From NCBI RefSeq assembly GCF_000428105.1, contig NZ_ATZH01000010.1:1-64000 (forward strand): a stretch of DNA of 64,000 nt, written 5' to 3'. This DNA is from Bacteroides pyogenes DSM 20611 = JCM 6294. Its GTDB lineage: Bacteria; Bacteroidota; Bacteroidia; Bacteroidales; Bacteroidaceae. The position numbers and the translations under genes were made by a program. Positions 29,395 to 39,349 of this stretch are shown piece by piece. Numbering within the stretch: position 1 is the first letter of the stretch; each line of letters begins with the position of its first letter. A model generated the notes under the pieces. The model ran no database searches and was not told where the DNA came from. It saw nothing but the letters and a program-made list of their open reading frames with translations.

Positions 29395-32013
29395 ATGTTG
29401 ACTGCAAAAGAAATCAGAGATTCGTTTAAGAGTTTCTTCGAGTCGAAAGGACACCACATTGTCCCCTCGGCTCCAATGGTAATAAAAGATGACCCCACCC
29501 TGATGTTTACCAACGCAGGGATGAATCAATTTAAAGATATCATTCTGGGTAACCAGCCCGCCAAATACCACAGAGTGGCCGACTCTCAGAAATGCCTGCG
29601 TGTAAGCGGAAAGCACAACGACTTGGAAGAAGTAGGTCATGACACTTACCATCACACCATGTTCGAGATGCTGGGCAACTGGTCGTTCGGCGACTACTTC
29701 AAGAAAGAAGCCATCGAATGGGCATGGGAGTATCTGGTAGACGTGCTGAAACTCGACCCGGCAAACCTGTATGCCACAGTCTTCGAAGGAAGCCCGGAAG
29801 AGGGACTGAGCCGCGACGACGAGGCTTCTTCGTATTGGGAACAATTTCTGCCGAAAGATCATATCATCAACGGCAACAAGCACGATAATTTTTGGGAAAT
29901 GGGAGACACGGGACCTTGCGGACCATGTTCGGAAATCCATATTGACCTGCGCCCCGCCGAAGAACGAGCCCAAGTTTCAGGACGCGATTTAGTGAACAAA
30001 GATCACCCGCAAGTGATCGAGATATGGAATCTCGTATTCATGCAATACAACCGCAAGGCCGACGGAAGCCTCGAACCGCTTCCGGCCAAAGTAATCGACA
30101 CGGGGATGGGCTTCGAGCGTCTTTGCATGGCACTGCAGGGCAAGACTTCCAACTATGATACCGACGTATTCCAGCCTATGATCAAGGCCATTGCCTCTAT
30201 CGCCGGAACCGAATACGGAAAAGACAAGCAAAAGGACGTAGCTATGCGCGTCATTGCCGACCATATCCGCACTATTGCTTTCTCTATCACCGATGGGCAA
30301 TTGCCGTCGAACGCGAAGGCCGGTTATGTAATTCGCCGCATTCTTCGCCGGGCAGTGCGCTACGGATACACGTTTCTCGACCAGAAGCAGGCTTTCATGT
30401 ACCGCTTGCTGCCGGTGCTGATCGACAACATGGGAGATGCTTATCCGGAACTGATGGCACAGAAAACGCTGATCGAAAAAGTGATCAAGGAAGAAGAAGA
30501 ATCGTTCCTCCACACGTTGGAGACGGGAATCCGCCTGCTCGACAAAACAGCGGAAGAGGCTCAAGCTGCCGGCAAGAAAGAAATCAGCGGCAAAGACGCC
30601 TTTACGTTGTATGACACTTTCGGCTTTCCGCTCGACCTCACCGAATTGATTCTCCGCGAAAAAGGAATGACTATCAATATCGAAGAATTCAATACGGAGA
30701 TGGAGCAACAGAAAGCGCGTGCCCGGAATGCAGCTGCTGTGGAAACCGGAGACTGGATTACACTGAAAGAAGGAACGAGCGAATTCGTAGGTTACGACTA
30801 TACCGAATACGAAGCGTCTATCCTGCGCTACCGTCAGGTGAAACAAAAGAATCAGACGTTGTACCAGATCGTGCTCGACTATACCCCGTTCTATGCCGAA
30901 AGCGGAGGACAGGTAGGCGATACCGGAGTATTAGTGAACGAATTCGAAACCATTGAAGTCATCGACACGAAGAAAGAGAACAACCTGCCGATACATATCG
31001 TGAAGAAAATGCCCGAACATCCGGGAGCTCCGATGATGGCATGCGTAGATACCGACAAGCGCGCGGCCTGTGCCGCCAATCACTCGGCTACCCACTTAAT
31101 CGACGCGGCTCTGCGTGAAGTGCTGGGCGAACACATCGAGCAAAAAGGCTCGTTGGTTACGCCTGACTCTCTGCGTTTCGACTTCTCTCACTTCCAGAAA
31201 GTGACGGACGAAGAAATCCGCAAAGTGGAGCAATTGGTCAACGCCCGCATCCGTGCCAACATACCTTTGCAGGAGTATCGCGACTTGCCTATCGAAGAAG
31301 CCAAAGAGATGGGAGCCATCGCACTCTTCGGAGAGAAGTACGGCGATAAGGTGCGCGTCATCCGTTTCGGCTCTTCCATCGAATTCTGCGGAGGTACGCA
31401 CGTTGCCGCCACCGGAAGCATCGGAATGCTGAAAATCGTTTCCGAAAGTTCGATTGCGGCAGGAGTACGTCGTATCGAAGCTTATACCGGAGCTCGTGTG
31501 GAAGAGATGCTAAACAATATTCAAGATACCTTCAGCGAACTGAAAGCGTTGTTCAACAACGCTCCCGACCTGAAAGGAGCTATCCGCAAATATCTCGACG
31601 AGAACGCCGGACTGAAGAAACAGGTAGAAGACTTCATGAAAGAAAAAGAAGCCGCTCTGAAAGAGAGACTTCTGCAAAACGTACAGGAGAAGAACGGTGT
31701 GAAAGTGATTAAGTTCTGCGCTCCGATACCTGCCGAGATGGTGAAAAACATCGCTTTCCAACTTCGCGGGGAGATAACCGAGAACCTCTTCTTCGTAGCC
31801 GGAAGCAAAGAGAACGACAAACCCATGCTGACGGTTATGATCAGCGACAATCTGGTAGCAGGAGGGCTGAAAGCCGGCAATCTGGTGAAAGAGGCAGCCA
31901 AACTGATTCAGGGAGGTGGAGGCGGACAGCCTCACTTCGCCACAGCCGGAGGAAAGAACCCCGATGGATTGAACGCTGCCGTTGAGAAAGTATTGGAGCT
32001 GGCGGAAATCTAA
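29395..32013 (+). CDS. alaS: Alanyl-tRNA synthetase
   Basis: Charges tRNA-Ala and edits mischarged Ser or Gly. The class II catalytic domain starts immediately ([20 protein letters not shown], near residue 22). The editing domain has [12 protein letters not shown] near residue 563 and [13 protein letters not shown] near residue 664, which supply the zinc ligands. A C-Ala domain closes the 872 residues with [14 protein letters not shown]. The length is standard and the protein appears complete. It is monocistronic with a strong hairpin 70 bases after the stop. Confidence 0.98.
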   Translation: MLTAKEIRDSFKSFFESKGHHIVPSAPMVIKDDPTLMFTNAGMNQFKDIILGNQPAKYHRVADSQKCLRVSGKHNDLEEVGHDTYHHTMFEMLGNWSFGDYFKKEAIEWAWEYLVDVLKLDPANLYATVFEGSPEEGLSRDDEASSYWEQFLPKDHIINGNKHDNFWEMGDTGPCGPCSEIHIDLRPAEERAQVSGRDLVNKDHPQVIEIWNLVFMQYNRKADGSLEPLPAKVIDTGMGFERLCMALQGKTSNYDTDVFQPMIKAIASIAGTEYGKDKQKDVAMRVIADHIRTIAFSITDGQLPSNAKAGYVIRRILRRAVRYGYTFLDQKQAFMYRLLPVLIDNMGDAYPELMAQKTLIEKVIKEEEESFLHTLETGIRLLDKTAEEAQAAGKKEISGKDAFTLYDTFGFPLDLTELILREKGMTINIEEFNTEMEQQKARARNAAAVETGDWITLKEGTSEFVGYDYTEYEASILRYRQVKQKNQTLYQIVLDYTPFYAESGGQVGDTGVLVNEFETIEVIDTKKENNLPIHIVKKMPEHPGAPMMACVDTDKRAACAANHSATHLIDAALREVLGEHIEQKGSLVTPDSLRFDFSHFQKVTDEEIRKVEQLVNARIRANIPLQEYRDLPIEEAKEMGAIALFGEKYGDKVRVIRFGSSIEFCGGTHVAATGSIGMLKIVSESSIAAGVRRIEAYTGARVEEMLNNIQDTFSELKALFNNAPDLKGAIRKYLDENAGLKKQVEDFMKEKEAALKERLLQNVQEKNGVKVIKFCAPIPAEMVKNIAFQLRGEITENLFFVAGSKENDKPMLTVMISDNLVAGGLKAGNLVKEAAKLIQGGGGGQPHFATAGGKNPDGLNAAVEKVLELAEI

Positions 32014-32084
32014 CCGGAGAGGTTTGCAAATACGACACATTCAAGATGAAAAAGGAGAAAGCCCGACAAAAGCTTCTTCCGCAA

Positions 32085-32127
32085 AATCGCCCCTGCTGCA
32101 AGAAATTGTGGCAGGGGCGATTCTTAT
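32085..32127 (+). terminator. Terminator of alaS
   Basis: A 12-bp perfect stem (AATCGCCCCTGC/GCAGGGGCGATT) encloses a 14-base loop and is followed by a mixed TTCTTATGTTT tract. It is GC-rich in an AT-rich neighbourhood. Confidence 0.75.
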
Positions 32128-32215
32128 GTTTGAGACACGTCAGTTTATTACCTTTTCAATATATTGTAATTCAGACATTTACACACCCACCCGGACAGCT
32201 ATATTAAGTTGCCTT

Positions 32216-32281
32216 GGTAGCCATATATACTCACCGCGGTAGCCATATATACTCATGAGGGTAGATATATATGCTCATCAG
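32216..32281. repeat. 22-bp tandem repeat, three units
   Basis: Three adjoining 22-base units (32216-32237, 32238-32259, 32260-32281) share the core GGTAGCCATATATACTCA; the third reads GGTAGATATATATGCTCA. A fourth, decayed unit (GAGTATATATATA) may follow. They lie in the 688-base non-coding gap between alaS and the first GH92 gene, which is otherwise AT-rich with no ORF or RNA I recognise. A -7-like TACCTTTG at 32627-32634 probably serves the GH92 gene. Confidence 0.85.
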
Positions 32282-32701
32282 AGCGAGTATATATATATAG
32301 TGAATGCGAAAGATCTGCGACATGCCCGATATCTAAAATTATTTTACACAAAGCACATACTTTCTTAAAAAATTACACGATTATTTCCACAATTCACCAA
32401 TCTGTCTTATCTCTTTTCCGACAACAATTAAAAACATATTAATCCGACGAAACAGAAAGTCGTACAGCTCTTGCCGAACGAATATGCAGATTGGGAGGGA
32501 GATTAGCAATCGCCACACGGTTCAATAAACCGATGATAGCTTCTCTGTCTAAACGTGTTTTTTAAGCAAACTGTTTTTTCATCTCAGGCAGACTCCTGCC
32601 CTTTTTCGCTTTTCACTTATTTTTCCTACCTTTGTCCGTAAATCCGTTTTTTCAATCATTATTCGACAAACAATCGAAAGATACAACTATAAAAGTAACC
32701 C

Positions 32702-34912
32702 ATGAAAACACCTTTCCACCTGTTCGCTCTGTGTGCCTGCCTGCTGGTGGCGTGCACTACCTCTCAAAAATCTGCGGAAACAGACTACACGCAATATGTC
32801 AATCCGTTTATCGGGACCGACTTTACGGGAAATACTTATCCGGGCGCACAAGCTCCGTTCGGCATGGTGCAACTCAGTCCGGACAACGGTCTGCCCGGAT
32901 GGGACCGTATTTCCGGCTATTTCTATCCCGACAGCACAATCGCCGGATTCAGCCATACACACCTCTCGGGCACGGGAGCAGGCGATTTGTACGACATTTC
33001 GTTCATGCCCGTCACCCTGCCCTACAAGGAGGCCGAAGCGCCGCTGGGCATTCACTCCAAGTTTTCGCACGCCGACGAAAAGGCGTATGCCGGATACTAT
33101 CGGGTGCGCTTGCAGGATTACGGCATCAATGTGGAGCTGACTGCCACCGAGCGTTGCGGCATCCAGCGGTATACTTTTCCGAAAGCCCAAGCCGCCGTAT
33201 TCCTCAACCTGAAGAAAGCCATGAACTGGGACTTTACAAACGACTCGCACATCGAGGTGGTAGACTCCGTCACCATTCAGGGTTACCGCTATTCCGACGG
33301 ATGGGCGCGCGACCAGCGTATCTACTTCCGCACCCGCTTCTCACGCCCCTTCGATAAGGTGACGATGGACACGACTGCCGTCGTGAAAGAGGGGAAACAG
33401 ACCGGCACAGCCTTCATCGCCCGCTTCGACTTCAGCACCGAAGAGGGAGAACAGATACTCGTAAGCACTGCCGTGTCGGGAGTAAGCATGGAAGGAGCCG
33501 CCCGAAACCTGCAAGCCGAAGTGCCCGAGAATGATTTCGACAAATATCTTGCCGCAACCCAAAAGGCTTGGAACCGCCAACTCGGAAAGATCGACGTAAA
33601 AGGCAACAACGAAGATGATAAGGTGAATTTCTATACGGCTTTATACCATTCCATGCTCGCGCCGACCATCTATAGCGATGTAGACGGCAGTTATTACGGT
33701 CCGGACAAGAAGTTGCACCGGACAGACGGATGGGTAAACTACAGCACTTTCTCTCTGTGGGACACATTCCGGGCTTCGCATCCGTTGTTCACCTACACCC
33801 AGCCGGAACGGGTGAACGACATGGTGAAATCGTTCATCGCATTCTACGAACAAAACGGCCGCCTGCCGGTATGGAATTTCTACGCCAGCGAAACGGATAT
33901 GATGATAGGCTATCATGCCGTACCCGTGATTGCGGACGCATATCTGAAAGGAATCGGCGACTTCGATGCGGAGAAAGCGCTGGCGGCTTGCGTGACAACC
34001 GCCAACATCGACGAATACCGGGGTATTGGTCTGTACAAAAAGCTGGGTTATGTTCCTTACAACGTAAAAGATGAGTACAATACCGAGAACTGGTCGCTCT
34101 CCCGGACATTGGAATATGCCTTCGACGATTACTGCATTGCCGAAATGGCGCATAAAATGGGCAAGAAGGAGGTAGCGGAAGAGTTCTACCGGCGTTCGCA
34201 AAACTATCGCAACGTGTACAATCCCGCCACTTCGTTCATGCAACCGCGCGATGACAAGGGGAGTTTCATCACTCCTTTCAAAGCGGACGAATACACTCCG
34301 CATATCTGCGAGAGCAATGCCTGGCAATATTTCTGGTCGGTGCAGCACGATATCGACGGGCTGATAGAACTTACGGGAGGCAGGCAGCAGTTCGCGCAAA
34401 AGCTCGACAGCATGTTCACTTATCATCCGTCGGCAGATGACGAACTTCCCATTTTCAGTACGGGGATGATCGGGCAGTATGCCCACGGCAACGAACCGGG
34501 ACACCACGTGATTTACCTTTTCAATGCGGTGGGGCAGCCTCACCGCACACAAGAGTACGTGGCAAAGGTAATGAACGAGCTTTACCGCAATACTCCCGCC
34601 GGACTTTGCGGCAACGAAGACTGCGGGCAGATGTCGGCATGGTATGTGTTCAGCGCGATGGGTTTCTATCCGGTGAATCCGGTGAGCGGGAAATACGAAA
34701 TAGGCACTCCCCTGTTTCCTGAACTGCGGTTGCGCCTGAGCAACGGAAAAACCTTTACCGTGCTTGCCCCCAATGTCAGCAAAGAAAACATATACGTACA
34801 GTCTGTGAAAGTGAATGGGAACCCCTACGGAGAGACGTTCCTTACTCATGAGCAAATCATGAACGGGGCGACCGTAGAGTTTGAAATGGGAAGCAGCCCC
34901 GCCGGCAAATAA
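32702..34912 (+). CDS. GH92 family alpha-mannosidase (lipoprotein), copy 1
   Basis: Calcium-dependent exo-alpha-mannosidase family that trims mannose from host or yeast glycans. The signal peptide ends in a lipobox cysteine (LLVACTT), so the enzyme is probably anchored in the outer membrane. The N-terminal beta domain starts with YVNPFIGTDFTGNTYPGAQA. The catalytic (alpha/alpha)6 barrel has the general-acid glutamate in CESNAWQYFW near residue 537 and the base region in GNEDCGQMSAWYVF near residue 636. 736 residues, normal. Linkage specificity (alpha-1,2, 1,3 or 1,4) cannot be read from sequence. There is no SusC/SusD pair next to it. Confidence 0.95.
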   Translation: MKTPFHLFALCACLLVACTTSQKSAETDYTQYVNPFIGTDFTGNTYPGAQAPFGMVQLSPDNGLPGWDRISGYFYPDSTIAGFSHTHLSGTGAGDLYDISFMPVTLPYKEAEAPLGIHSKFSHADEKAYAGYYRVRLQDYGINVELTATERCGIQRYTFPKAQAAVFLNLKKAMNWDFTNDSHIEVVDSVTIQGYRYSDGWARDQRIYFRTRFSRPFDKVTMDTTAVVKEGKQTGTAFIARFDFSTEEGEQILVSTAVSGVSMEGAARNLQAEVPENDFDKYLAATQKAWNRQLGKIDVKGNNEDDKVNFYTALYHSMLAPTIYSDVDGSYYGPDKKLHRTDGWVNYSTFSLWDTFRASHPLFTYTQPERVNDMVKSFIAFYEQNGRLPVWNFYASETDMMIGYHAVPVIADAYLKGIGDFDAEKALAACVTTANIDEYRGIGLYKKLGYVPYNVKDEYNTENWSLSRTLEYAFDDYCIAEMAHKMGKKEVAEEFYRRSQNYRNVYNPATSFMQPRDDKGSFITPFKADEYTPHICESNAWQYFWSVQHDIDGLIELTGGRQQFAQKLDSMFTYHPSADDELPIFSTGMIGQYAHGNEPGHHVIYLFNAVGQPHRTQEYVAKVMNELYRNTPAGLCGNEDCGQMSAWYVFSAMGFYPVNPVSGKYEIGTPLFPELRLRLSNGKTFTVLAPNVSKENIYVQSVKVNGNPYGETFLTHEQIMNGATVEFEMGSSPAGK

Positions 34913-35050
34913 AAACCGTCTTTCGGCTTCAATGGAAAGCAAGAGTCAATCAACTACAAGAACTTTACATCCGTAGAAGCCATGCTGCGGTTCGTCTGTA
35001 AATTCTTGGGCAGAAAGGAGACCCGACGGCAAGTAGAAACCATACTTCTA
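34913..35050 (+). other. Read-through-frame segment after GH92 copy 1, possible gene remnant
   Basis: The 341-base gap after the GH92 stop contains, in the same frame as that gene, an open stretch of about 45 codons ending at a TAA near 35063 (NYKNFTSVEAMLRF, then CKFLGRKETRRQVET). It is protein-like in composition but has no start codon near its beginning and no family I recognise. It may be a decayed mobile-element gene or chance. The rest of the gap to 35254 shows nothing else. Confidence 0.2.
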
Positions 35051-35253
35051 CAATGCAGGATGTAAGCTTACTGAAAGGGGAAAAATAATCAACACATCAA
35101 AGCCTTATGATAGAGGCAAAGGTCATCTCTCAATAGGTCACAGTTGAGCAGTATTATAGTGAGAAGGTGTGATACAGGAAGTATCTTTAACAAAAGTTTG
35201 GGTAGTGAATGATTACAGAAAGATAACATTCAATAAAATATGGAGCACAAGCA

Positions 35254-35670
35254 ATGTCATATTCAAAAAATAAACACTTCGGACTATTCCGAAATAATGA
35301 ATATTTGGAGTTGAAAGAAAACGGTAACGGGCAAGCCTCTTTTGATTTTTCATTGATTACAGCTTTTCGAGTAGTTGAGAACGTCTCTCAAAAGTACTTT
35401 GAAGAAGGCTTTGGAGGAGAAACTGCGCAAGAAAAGCCCAGGAAAGACCCAAGAAAAGCCCAAGAAATATTAGATGAAATATTAGATGAAATATTAGATG
35501 AAATATTAGATGAAATAAAAAACTTTCCGCAAGTTACAAGGAAAGATTTAGCAAAAAGGTTAAACAGAACGGAGGACAGTATTCGTTATTATCTTAGGAG
35601 GATGGTTAAAGAAGGAGTTATCAAGCACGAAGGCTCAACAAAGGCTGGAAAGTGGATAATACTCAAATAG
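35254..35670 (+). CDS. Winged-helix protein fragment with 12-bp repeat, likely C-terminal part of an AlbA_2/AAA_4-type regulator
   Basis: 138 residues ending in a winged HTH (about 88-138: NFPQVTRKDLAKRLNRTEDS, then IRYYLRRMVKEGVIKHEG). Before it lies a low-complexity linker EILDEILDEILDEILDEI. Many divergent AAA_4/AlbA_2 'ATP-binding' proteins end with such a repeated linker plus winged helix; here the N-terminal ATPase part is missing, so I read this as a truncated or alternative form. Codon use is AT-rich compared with the GH92 neighbours. It could also be a small intact regulator. Confidence 0.55.
   Translation: MSYSKNKHFGLFRNNEYLELKENGNGQASFDFSLITAFRVVENVSQKYFEEGFGGETAQEKPRKDPRKAQEILDEILDEILDEILDEIKNFPQVTRKDLAKRLNRTEDSIRYYLRRMVKEGVIKHEGSTKAGKWIILK
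35464..35517 (+). repeat. 12-bp microsatellite within the winged-helix gene
   Basis: GAAATATTAGAT is repeated four times exactly (35464-35511), followed by GAAATA. Each unit adds four residues (EILD) in frame, so slippage would lengthen or shorten the linker without a frameshift. Confidence 0.95.
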
Positions 35671-35803
35671 AATAAGAGAATAGAGTGGCGCGGTGCAAAA
35701 CAGCGTATTTTAGAATAGCTATTAGTGTAGTTTTCTATATTGTTAGAGGTAGAAAAGATACAGTGAACTAGATAATAGAGTAAAATTCAATCTTAATAAA
35801 AAT

Positions 35804-36358
35804 ATGGAATTACAAACAGAACGTTTAATTTTGAGACCATGGCTAGAGAACGATGCCGAAGCACTTTACAAGTATGCGCAAAACCCTAATGTTGGGCCGA
35901 TAGCAGGTTGGCCCCCACATACGAGTATTGAGAATAGTCGCGAGATCATTGCAACCATCCTTAGAGTGCCAGAAACTTACGCTGTTATATTGAAAGAGAC
36001 TGGTGAGGCGGTCGGCAGTATTGGAATAATGACCTCAAGGAGTGAAATTCACTCTGCAAAAATAGCAGATACCGAGTGCGAAATAGGTTTCTGGCTCGGA
36101 GAGCCATTTTGGGGACAGGGCTTGATACCCGAAGCTGTAAATGAGCTACTTCGATATGCTTTTGATGACCTAAAGCAGACTGCCGTTTGGTGTGGTTATT
36201 TTGACGGAAATGAAAAATCAAGGCGTGTACAAGAAAAATGTGGATTCATTTACAGTCATACAGAGTACAATAAGTCAGTTCCATTATTGAATGAATTTCG
36301 CACAGAACATTTCACGAAACTCACATTAGACAATTGGAGAAAAATAAGAAATAGATAA
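35804..36358 (+). CDS. GNAT family N-acetyltransferase
   Basis: 184 residues of the RimJ/RimL-like GNAT type that acetylate protein N-termini or small amines with acetyl-CoA. The N-terminus LQTERLILRPWLENDAEAL is diagnostic of this subgroup. EIGFWLGEPFWGQGLIPEA (about 100-118) is the acetyl-CoA binding loop region, and SRRVQEKCGF (about 143-152) is the C-terminal motif. The substrate is unknown. It lies in the AT-rich islet between two GH92 genes, with the winged-helix fragment 133 bases upstream, and looks like acquired DNA. A typical -7 box was not found. Confidence 0.85.
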   Translation: MELQTERLILRPWLENDAEALYKYAQNPNVGPIAGWPPHTSIENSREIIATILRVPETYAVILKETGEAVGSIGIMTSRSEIHSAKIADTECEIGFWLGEPFWGQGLIPEAVNELLRYAFDDLKQTAVWCGYFDGNEKSRRVQEKCGFIYSHTEYNKSVPLLNEFRTEHFTKLTLDNWRKIRNR

Positions 36359-36753
36359 ACACTCTTGATAATGCTTTTATGGACTTCAATAAGTTTATGA
36401 CCAGATACCAAGAAGAACTCACAGCTCGAATAGAACTTGAAAAATCAGAGCAATAAAGGTAATATAACCGATTGTTTGTAATCGATTTCAGAAATCATAT
36501 TTGTACCATGTAATTGCAATCTGCTGTAAATCAGTATAGATTATTTAGAAAGAAAAATTCCGGTTACCCTTGTCTTTCAATATACATATAAAAAACAGAA
36601 AGAGCTGTTTTAGCGTTTCAGCCTTTCGGATTGTCTTTTATAATAGAGTTTATACGGAATAAGAAACAAGGCTTCCCGATTTCGGCACCCTAAAACCTTG
36701 TTCTATATAAATGTAGCAACTTCAAAACCTGCAAACGGATAATATCATATACC
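36359..36753. other. Gap between the GNAT gene and GH92 copy 2
   Basis: It contains a 25-codon open stretch (36379-36456, MDFNKFMTRYQEELTARIEL...) that may be a gene remnant. A hairpin follows with arms AACAAGG/CCTTGTT (about 36664-36699). There is no T-run after the hairpin and no recognised RNA. I support nothing further here. Confidence 0.3.
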
Positions 36754-39030
36754 ATGAAAATAAAAAAACTCTTTATGGGATGTCTGGGCGGACTATTGTT
36801 CTTCAGCTCCTGCAACGCTCCGGCCGGCGAGCCGGATTACTGCGCGTACGTAAACCCTTTCATCGGAACCGGCGGACACGGACATACGTTTCCCGGAGCA
36901 GTGGTTCCGCACGGCATGATTCAGCCGAGTCCCGACACTCGTATCGACGGATGGGACGCTTGTTCAGGCTATCATTATTCCGACTCCTCCATCAACGGGT
37001 TCTCGCATACCCACCTCAGCGGGACGGGTTGCTGCGACTACGGCGATGTGCTGCTGATGCCTACCACAGGCAAGCAACATTATCTGACAACCGACCCGAG
37101 CAGCCAACGTTTGGCATACGCTTCCACCTTTTCACACCGGAATGAGGCGGCAGAGCCGGGATATTATTCCGTATTCCTCGACACTTACGGAGTGAAGGCG
37201 GAACTTACCGCCACGAAGCGGGGCGCCATCCATCGCTACACATTCCCCGAAAGCAAGGAAGCGGGATTTATTCTCGACCTCGATTACAGTCTGCAACGAC
37301 AGACCAACTCGGAAATGAGTATCGAAATCGTTAGCGATACCGAGCTACGCGGACGCAAAAAGACGACTTATTGGGCGTTCGACCAATACATCAACTTCTA
37401 TGCGAAGTTTTCCAGACCGTTCACCTGTACGCTTATCACCGATTCCGTAACGATGGACAACGGCAAGCGTCTGCCGCAATGCAAAGCGCTGCTACAATTC
37501 AACACGAAAAAGGATGAACAGGTTTTGGTCAAGGTCGGCGTCTCGGCAGTAGACATGGAAGGCGCGCGCAAGAACGTGGAAAACGAGATTCCGGAGTGGG
37601 ACTTCGACCGGGTACGAAAGGACGCACGCGCGGCATGGAACGCTTATCTTTCGAAAATAGACATCAGCACAGCGGACAAGGACGAAAGAACAGTGTTTTA
37701 CACCGCCCTTTATCACACGGGCATCAGTCCCAACCTGTTTACCGATGCGGACGGACGCTACCTCGGAATGGATTTGCAAGTGAGACAGACGAAAGCAGAC
37801 CGTCCGATCTACACCGTATTTTCCTTATGGGATACGTTCCGCGCACTGCATCCGCTGATGACCATCATCGACCCCGACCTGAACAATCAGTTCGTCCGTT
37901 CGCTCATCAGCAAGCATCGTGAAGGGGGCGTCTTTCCGATGTGGGAACTGGCGGGCAACTATACGGGCACAATGATAGGCTATCACGCCGTTCCTGTGAT
38001 TGTAGACGCTTACATGAAGGGTTATCGCGACTTCGATGTGGAAGAAGCCTACAAAGCCTGCCTTCGTGTGGCGGAATACGACACCGCAGGCATCAAATGT
38101 CCCGCTTTGATACTGCCTCATCTGATGCCTAAGGCTAAATATTACAAGAACACCATCGGCTACGTACCTTGCGATGGGGACAACGAGGCTGTGGCCAAAG
38201 CATTGGAATATGCTTACAACGACTGGTGTATCTCCGTCTTTGCCGAAGCCATGGGCGACACCGCCAATCAAAAGAAGTACAGCCGTTTTGCGAAAGGATA
38301 TGAACGCTACTTCGACCCGTCTACCCGCTTCATGCGCGGTATCGACTCGAAAGGCAACTGGCGTACTCCGTTCAACCCGCGCGCTTCGACCCACCGTAAC
38401 GACGATTATTGCGAGGGAACAGCCTGGCAGTGGACATGGTTCGTTCCGCACGATGTAGAAGGGCTTGTCTCTTTAATGGGGGGAGAAGAAGCATTCGTCG
38501 AAAAACTGGATTCTTTGTTTACCGCCGACTCTGCATTGGAAGGGGAAACCACTTCTTCGGACATAACGGGGCTTATCGGACAATATGCGCACGGAAACGA
38601 ACCGAGCCATCACATCATCCACCTTTATAACTATGTCGACCGTCCGTGGCGGACACAGGAGTTGGTGGACAGTGTGTTCCGCAGCCAGTATGCAAACAGC
38701 GTGGACGGACTTTCGGGCAACGAGGACTGCGGACAGATGTCGGCATGGTATGTGCTCAATGCTATGGGCTTCTATCAAGTGTGTCCCGGCAAACCGGTCT
38801 ACTCCATCGGACGCCCCGCTTTCGACAAAGTGACGATTCGCCTGCCTGAAAAGAAAACATTCCATATCTTTGTAGAGAACAATACGAAAACCAACAAATA
38901 CATCGAAAGTGTTGTACTCAACGGGAAACCGCTGACGACTCCGTTCTTCAGCCACGCGGACATTGCCGGCGGAGGAACGATGGAAATCAGAATGAGCAGT
39001 CGGCCGACGCAATGGGGCAAGAAGCATTAA
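36754..39030 (+). CDS. GH92 family alpha-mannosidase (lipoprotein), copy 2
   Basis: Second mannosidase of the cluster, 758 residues. The signal peptide ends in a lipobox (LLFFSSCNA), implying lipid anchoring. The start of the beta domain reads YVNPFIGTGGHGHTFPGAVV, followed by GWDACSGYHYSDSSINGFSH. The catalytic glutamate lies in CEGTAWQWTW near residue 553 and the base region in GNEDCGQMSAWYVL near residue 655. It is closer to copy 1 than to copy 3 in these motifs. HGHTFPG is typical of the main GH92 group. It is separated from copy 1 by the AT-rich islet and from copy 3 by 319 bases of non-coding DNA in which I see no promoter or terminator. Confidence 0.95.
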   Translation: MKIKKLFMGCLGGLLFFSSCNAPAGEPDYCAYVNPFIGTGGHGHTFPGAVVPHGMIQPSPDTRIDGWDACSGYHYSDSSINGFSHTHLSGTGCCDYGDVLLMPTTGKQHYLTTDPSSQRLAYASTFSHRNEAAEPGYYSVFLDTYGVKAELTATKRGAIHRYTFPESKEAGFILDLDYSLQRQTNSEMSIEIVSDTELRGRKKTTYWAFDQYINFYAKFSRPFTCTLITDSVTMDNGKRLPQCKALLQFNTKKDEQVLVKVGVSAVDMEGARKNVENEIPEWDFDRVRKDARAAWNAYLSKIDISTADKDERTVFYTALYHTGISPNLFTDADGRYLGMDLQVRQTKADRPIYTVFSLWDTFRALHPLMTIIDPDLNNQFVRSLISKHREGGVFPMWELAGNYTGTMIGYHAVPVIVDAYMKGYRDFDVEEAYKACLRVAEYDTAGIKCPALILPHLMPKAKYYKNTIGYVPCDGDNEAVAKALEYAYNDWCISVFAEAMGDTANQKKYSRFAKGYERYFDPSTRFMRGIDSKGNWRTPFNPRASTHRNDDYCEGTAWQWTWFVPHDVEGLVSLMGGEEAFVEKLDSLFTADSALEGETTSSDITGLIGQYAHGNEPSHHIIHLYNYVDRPWRTQELVDSVFRSQYANSVDGLSGNEDCGQMSAWYVLNAMGFYQVCPGKPVYSIGRPAFDKVTIRLPEKKTFHIFVENNTKTNKYIESVVLNGKPLTTPFFSHADIAGGGTMEIRMSSRPTQWGKKH

Positions 39031-39349
39031 CTCGGAAATCAGCTCCGATGCAATTATCGGTAAGCATAAGCAGGCTTAAAAGGGAAAAGGAAAAAGGGAA
39101 AATATCCATTCACAAGCCCGGATCTGCTGCAACCGGCTACACAGTAAAGCTCGAAAGCGGGGAAAAAAAGAAACAAGTGGGAAGCAAAATCATGAAGCCA
39201 AAAAAACGATTTTACAGTAACCGCTCATACAGTCAGCCCAAAAAGAAAAAGCAAAAGAGCCAATCTGCACATCAGAATTTTGAGAAAACGGATTGCTCTG
39301 CCAACTTAAAACAAAAAAACAGAGAAGTATTTATCATAAATCATACAGC

